A program made the translations under genes and the position numbers. DNA of 64,000 nt. It comes from Apus apus (taxonomy: Eukaryota > Chordata > Aves > Apodiformes > Apodidae). The notes below the pieces were generated by a model. That model was not told where the DNA came from. It was given only the letters and a program-made list of their open reading frames with translations, and made no database searches. Positions 58,501-64,000 of the stretch are shown in pieces; the first letter of the stretch is position 1; each line of letters begins with the position of its first letter. The stretch is from positions 113,651,206 through 113,715,205 of the forward strand of contig NC_067283.1 in assembly GCF_020740795.1 (NCBI RefSeq). Reading direction: 5' to 3'.

Positions 58501-61500
58501 AGCTGAAGATTTGTAAGTTTCACACTCTGTGACTGTTTCTTGACTCCTGCTCGGAAATGTTCCTTGGCATAAAGAAAACCAAACCACCAACAGCCAAGAA
58601 CTGATAAAATCTATATTTTAACTTCAGTGTGGATCCTAGAATTGCACCTCCTCCTGGAAGTCTTCCAACCTCCATGCTTTAATTTTTTTACTTTTTAAAA
58701 TTTATTTTAAGTATTATAAAAGGCAAAAAGGAGTTAACAGGTTACAGAGTTCCTCCATAGTCAAATATATATAATTTTAGTCCTGCAAAGAAATGGAATA
58801 GCTTACCAGCTCTGAGTACAGGCAATTTCTTTAATTCTTACAAGGTGGCAGTTTTCTGATGTTTAGGATTGTAGCAGAACTGGCTCTAAATTATGATGAA
58901 CATTGAACACGTATAAATGGCCTTTTGCTCTATAGGTGTCCATTGCTGTACATCTGTTTATTTGAGCTGTGAAAACATACCTCGTCTCTTTTCTTATAAA
59001 GTTAATCATCTCTGTTTGTTTCTTTTGGGACTAATAATTTCATTTTCTGTGAAGATGGCTTTTTACCTGATTGTGTCAGACTTCTTTTTTGTCTTGAACT
59101 TCTTTTCCTAGAAATTCTCTATGGGTAAGCTTAGTTTGGTTAGTCTTCCTGAGTCTGCAGGTCTAACCTGCTGTTGCTTACAGTTTTGTCAGTTGCAGAC
59201 AGTAGTGACATGACATCGTTGTATTAATCTGACACAGTGCATACTTTAGACACTTGTGAAGAAAGAGGAGAAATTATTCAGGGTCACTGTTGTTTTTGAG
59301 GGGTTTCCCATGGTTAATTTTGGAAGCACAAGGTGCTGACTGGGTCTCTGTTATGTCATTATGTTATGGCTTTTTTTTTGTCATTTGTACTGAGTGGTTT
59401 TATTAAAGTCCTTCTGTATTCCGTTATCATTGATAGAAATGCATCTGTGTGGTTTCATGTGACAAAATCAGTGATGACTGGAGTGTTCCTGTGGAAAATA
59501 TTATCTTTTAATTATTAATGTTTCGTCCATACATGCTAGAATTGCTTAGTACCTTATTCACCATGCTGTTCAATGTGTATGGGCCACATTTTACTGCTAA
59601 ATACCTTAATTTCGTCATTTAAGAAAGCATAGTACTTTCCCAGTTTAAACTCAAAACAGAGTTAAACTCAAAACAGTTAATGCAGAATATCCTATTGCCA
59701 GAATTAATTGCTTTGGCACATATTTGTTGAAGAATAGTAGAAAAAATAGTGTATAGTAAATGTAGCTTTATGAACACTACTAATACAAAGAATTATGAAT
59801 TTGAATCTTACTGAAGTATATGAAAGCTTCACTGGGAAGCAGTTCAGAGAAATGGGATGTACCTTTAATTCTGAGAAAACAGACATTTCAATTAGCAGAA
59901 ATGTCAAGGTGTGTTAAAGACTTTTAATGAAGGTACAGTTTTCTCAGTGCAGATCCAGTGTATGGTAGCGCATGATTGTGTTGATTCACAGATTGAGTTC
60001 TGCAGCAGCAACTGGATACTTTCATAGTTACTGGAAAAAATGTTTTGCTTTTCACTGAAAATGTCTATTTGCCTTTAACAAGAATAATGTTAATGTTGGT
60101 TATTGGAAACAGGGCTTTTACTGTGTGTGTAGTAACATTGTTGATTTCAAACAAAAAATCACTGTAGAATTGCTGCATTCCACTACTAACAGCAGTGATG
60201 GAGTTCTTCTGTAGACAAAAATCCCATGTCCAACTGCATTAATAGGAAAGTTATTAAAAATACTTCTGATTTTTGCAGCCAGGTTACTTGATCGACCTCA
60301 TGCAATTACAGTAAACCTGGTAATACCTCTTCATGATAGAGGCTCCTGATAGGCATGTATTCACAGAATATTTTACTAGGCAAAAGACTGTGATGTGAGC
60401 AGCGTAACTGGCAAACAAAAGTACAGATAATTTTTTTAAAATGCTTTTTTCAGAGAAGAGTGTCTCCCAAGAATTTTATTCTATATTTATTTTTTTGCAG
60501 CTGGAATAGAATATGTTAGCATTTCATATGCACTAGCACAGTTTCCTCTCTTTTTCTTTGTTGTCCATTTCAGGGCCTATTTAAGGCTTTGGTTGTTTTC
60601 TGTTATATTTGTGGGAGTATAGTGTGTTGTTTTTGTTAGTACAGTGTTTCAGTTTCTTGCTTAATTTTGTCCAGTGCAAGATGACTTCTGAATTGTTCAG
60701 GCTGAAAGGAACCTGTTATTTTCTGTGTGTTTCTCTTTGGAATTTTGTATTTCTTCTCCTCCCTGCCCCGGGAGAATTGTATTATGGCTTAGAATTTGCA
60801 AGGCTGACATCCCTCTCCCCCTTCCCTGTCATGAAAAAACACTTCTTTTTCTCCCAGCTTGAAGCTGTTATATGTGGTTTGAGAGTTTTTCTTTTTGTTA
60901 GCAAGCTATAAGTACTTTTTCAGTTTCCCTTAGCTGGAAGGCAATGGGCAAAAGGTAATTCATACATTCAAAACTGTTCATACTAAAGACTTCCCCTGAC
61001 ATAGTTATCTCAATCAGCAAGAACAGCATCCCAGACAGTATCCTAGCTGTGTTAATGTATAATTTTCTGATACACTTGTTCTTGGGTCCGTATTAAAATT
61101 TGTTTTTATAGCTGTGATGGGGAATGTACTGGAAGTGTGGGGTGTGCTGGCTTAACTGTGGTAAAAGGCTTCTGGTATGGATGTAGTTTTAAGGAGTGAT
61201 TGAAGCCAAGAGCTAATAAAGATTTTAAGATAAATTGAATGTTGGTATGGTTATTGTAGCAGATAACTACTATAAAACTAGTTTTGGCTATAACAAAAAA
61301 ACCTCACACTCTAGGCTCTGAGTTAATCTATGAAAAAATAGGGCTATGCTATGGCTCCCTTTTGTAAATGGCAGGGAGAAGAGTAAAGTGTAGATTATCT
61401 AGATTATTACACTCTTGTCTGTTACACGGAAAAAAACAATTTGATGTGCGTGGAGCCTGAACTCCCAACTGTATATGGAGGGCTGTGTCCATGTGAATTG

Positions 61501-61812
61501 TTTAAAATTGTGGGTTAGCGTAGCCAGTGTGCTCTGCTAAATTTGACAGAAAAGCAATTGAGTGCTCTGTCTTGATGCTAATTGAATCCCTGTGCTAATA
61601 GGTGATCTGGCATTATCAACTATGTGCCTTCACATACTATCAAGAGCAGATCCATCGAGGCTATTTCTCTTTATTGCTTCACTGGAAGTCACTGGCCCTA
61701 CTAAAGGGTACTGAAGATACCTCTTTTTTTTTTCTGATTTTTTTTTTCTGATATTTTTTCAGGTTATGCAGGTTCTGGATAAAAGCATAGCTCCAACTTA
61801 TTTTCTAATTTG

Positions 61813-61836
61813 TCTATGATTCTATGATTCTATGAT
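61813..61836 (+). repeat. Three TCTATGAT units (bare CR1 tail)
   Basis: Three exact copies of the 8-base repeat that ends CR1 elements. The sequence before it is not recognisably CR1, so this may be the remnant of a very short insertion. Confidence 0.6.
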
Positions 61837-64000
61837 GTGGGATAGTATACTTCTTGCTTCTGATAATTTCGTGGTTTAGAATGTGATGTCAGAAATAGCT
61901 CCATATCTATGGCAGTAGACCATGGTGGTGAAAGACTGGAGGCATTTCTCTGTTCAATTGCCACTGCTTATTCCAGAAGTTACTCCTGAGCTCTGGTCCT
62001 CAGCTGAATAATCAAGGATTTTTTTTTGTAATGTTCTATTACTGATGAGCTGCAAACTAGAACAAAGGGTGCTGTTTCATTGTCCCAATTCTGTAAATGA
62101 AATACTGTTTCTTACTCAGGTTCCATCAATGAGTTTTTCGAAGCTTTTTAGTAAATATTTGATGAATTTTATAGTATGGATTAGAGACAAAACTGCAAGT
62201 TGTGTGTGCGCCATTAACATAAAATTTAGATTGTGCTCTCTGGAATTACTGAAATAGTGAGAAGAAAAATAACTTTTCACTTTATACTAGGAGCAAACCT
62301 AATTTCCAAAAGACCTACACCATCACTACCCAATCTTCTAGATAGAAGTTTTTGCTGTTGCTTCACTAGAAAGGAGGTGCAAACTTTTACTTGTATTCAG
62401 TTCTTCCAGCTACATAAATCTGTATTACATGAAGGTTATAACATGACCAAAGCAAACATGTAGAGTGCAATAGTGTGTGCAGGTGCATGAGTTTGCACTT
62501 ATTTCCAGGTCATATTGCTGGTAGTTTCTCAGACTGTAATTATTAAAATAAGGGGGGTTGGGTTTTTTTATCCACTGTGTTAATTTTTAAAACTTGTGAG
62601 AAATCTATCAACAATGGCTTTTTAACAAAACATTCAGTAGTGATTTGAATTGATGTTTGAAGTATTGAGGATAAAACATCAATCTCATATGTCAGAGACA
62701 TAGAAACAGTTTATTGGGATTTTTTTGGGTTTGTTTTTTTTTTCTTTGCAAGCTGGGAAATAATGACATGGTAGTCCTTTGTTGCAAAAAGCTCTAATAG
62801 TCATTCATAATTAAGGTGTCCACAGCTTGTTGCTCAGCCTGTCTGGTATCAGTTCACACATCAGGGTATCTCTTTGGAAATAGGGTGGGAGAGGTTGTTT
62901 TCAAAATCTTAAATATAGAATTGCATAAATAAATGAATAGAGTATCTTTATGGAAGTGAATGAAGTACATTAAGTATTGAAGTGCTGTTATGAAATAGTG
63001 GTTTTATCTTGATTTGTACAATAATTTCTGACCCCAACCCAAATGCTGTAGCACTGTAATTTTCTGTAATGGAATGTGTTTGAATCTGTCTTCAGTCCAG
63101 TTTTAGTTGAGAACTAACATTCTTTTTCTGAAAGCTTTTTTGAGTTCTTTGTTTGGGTTTTGGTTGGTGTTTTAACTCTTTTTAACTTCAGAGCACTGTT
63201 TTGCTACCTAGTGCTTGAACTGATAGGAATGTTAGTGTGAGGAGCCTTGCTGTTCACATGGTTTTGTCTCTTTTCAGAGCAGATCTAAATAATTTACTGG
63301 AGAGGTTCTGAAGATTTCCCAAGTCCTTCACTGTTCCCCTTGGGCAGTTTAGGGAACCAGTGAGCACAGACAACTTAGTGGAAAAAATACGATGAACACA
63401 GGACAGCCAGTCATAGGGAGTTATTTTCTAGTAATTGTCATCTCCTGCAGTTTTGTGTGTTTAGAACAATTTTTATGATAGAACTGAGCCAGTCCAATGT
63501 CTTCTTGCCACAAAAAGTTCCCTCATCCCCACAGCCATGGTTTTGCAAAGGGAGGCGCTGGAATACACAGCAGTCAGCTCTGGCATTTATTTGTTGATCT
63601 TTCTTCCTGAGTCAATTAATTTGATTTACTGGTTGGATTTGATTTTTGCCCAAAGGAAAAACAGCTTTTTGCTGAATTAGTGTGCCAGTTTGGCTGAGAG
63701 GAGTCTGGTTAGTGCAAGAGCAACAGAGTTTTGGGAGAAGGCATAGAATGTCCTCCCCATGGCAGTGTGCAGGCTCGATCATCTCAGCTGCACTGAAAGG
63801 TGATAGCAAGAGATCAGAAATAAACTGAAAGCCTGTTTGCTGCCATATTTTATGTGCTTTCAGAAGAGGTAAACTGTAAATCCAAAGTTCTGCAGTAAGA
63901 GCAAGAATTCTGAGAAGTGGGTGTTTTAAGCCACTGAAGAAGTCAAAGATAATGATTGCATGCTAAAGTATCTGGGATTTGGGGATGGGAGTTACTTGTG

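Larger units (their letters stand above)
48937..64000 (+). other. UBE2V2: UBE2V2 intron 1 (continues right of window)
   Basis: More than 15 kb without any segment encoding the UBE2V2 exon 2 sequence. It is mostly AT-rich with T tracts. I saw one probable old CR1 scrap (52,475-52,545), a bare CR1 tail (61,813-61,836), and a short open frame at 57,752-57,949 that I do not recognise. The first 300 bases are strongly G-rich. Confidence 0.7.

Noticed and set aside
48937-64000. UBE2V2 exon 2 within the window
   Set aside because: I looked for sequence that could encode the conserved VKVPRNFRLLEEL and TLTRWTG segments and found none, so exon 2 must lie to the right.

Overview
The window looks like nuclear DNA from a bird. 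It carries the conserved vertebrate gene order PRKDC - MCM4 - UBE2V2. Its interspersed repeats are CR1 LINEs, several with the typical 3' tail of ATTCTATG units, the GC-rich first exons sit in CpG islands, and the predicted proteins track human PRKDC and MCM4 closely. No prokaryotic, phage or CRISPR features were seen. Exon boundaries below were worked out by hand from splice sites, reading phase and remembered human protein sequence.

Region 1-11,942 (minus strand) holds the first 15 coding exons of PRKDC (DNA-PKcs, residues 1-541); the gene runs off the left edge. Region 11,943-12,754 is a short CpG-island divergent promoter shared with MCM4. Region 12,755-23,412 (plus strand) is the complete 16-exon MCM4 coding sequence (860 aa), followed by a 3' UTR with an internal tandem duplication and a polyadenylation signal at 23,877. 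PRKDC (DNA-end repair) and MCM4 (replicative helicase) are therefore expressed from one divergent promoter.

Region 23.9-48.3 kb is a long intergenic interval. Immediately tail-to-tail with MCM4 there is a candidate two-exon coding end of an unrecognised minus-strand gene (58 codons, with its own AATAAA), which I regard as the best lead in the window. Between 30.3 and 45.2 kb lie four identical tRNA-Ala(AGC) genes in alternating orientation plus one decayed copy. Fragments of CR1 are scattered through the interval, and a small CpG-rich segment at about 40.5-41.0 kb looks like an unannotated bidirectional promoter.

Region 48.3-49.3 kb is the CpG-island promoter of UBE2V2, with a long array of GC boxes and a doubled ETS/CRE motif. 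Only the 16 coding bases of its first exon (48,921-48,936) are in the window; the remaining 15 kb to the right edge is its first intron, in which I found no further exon.
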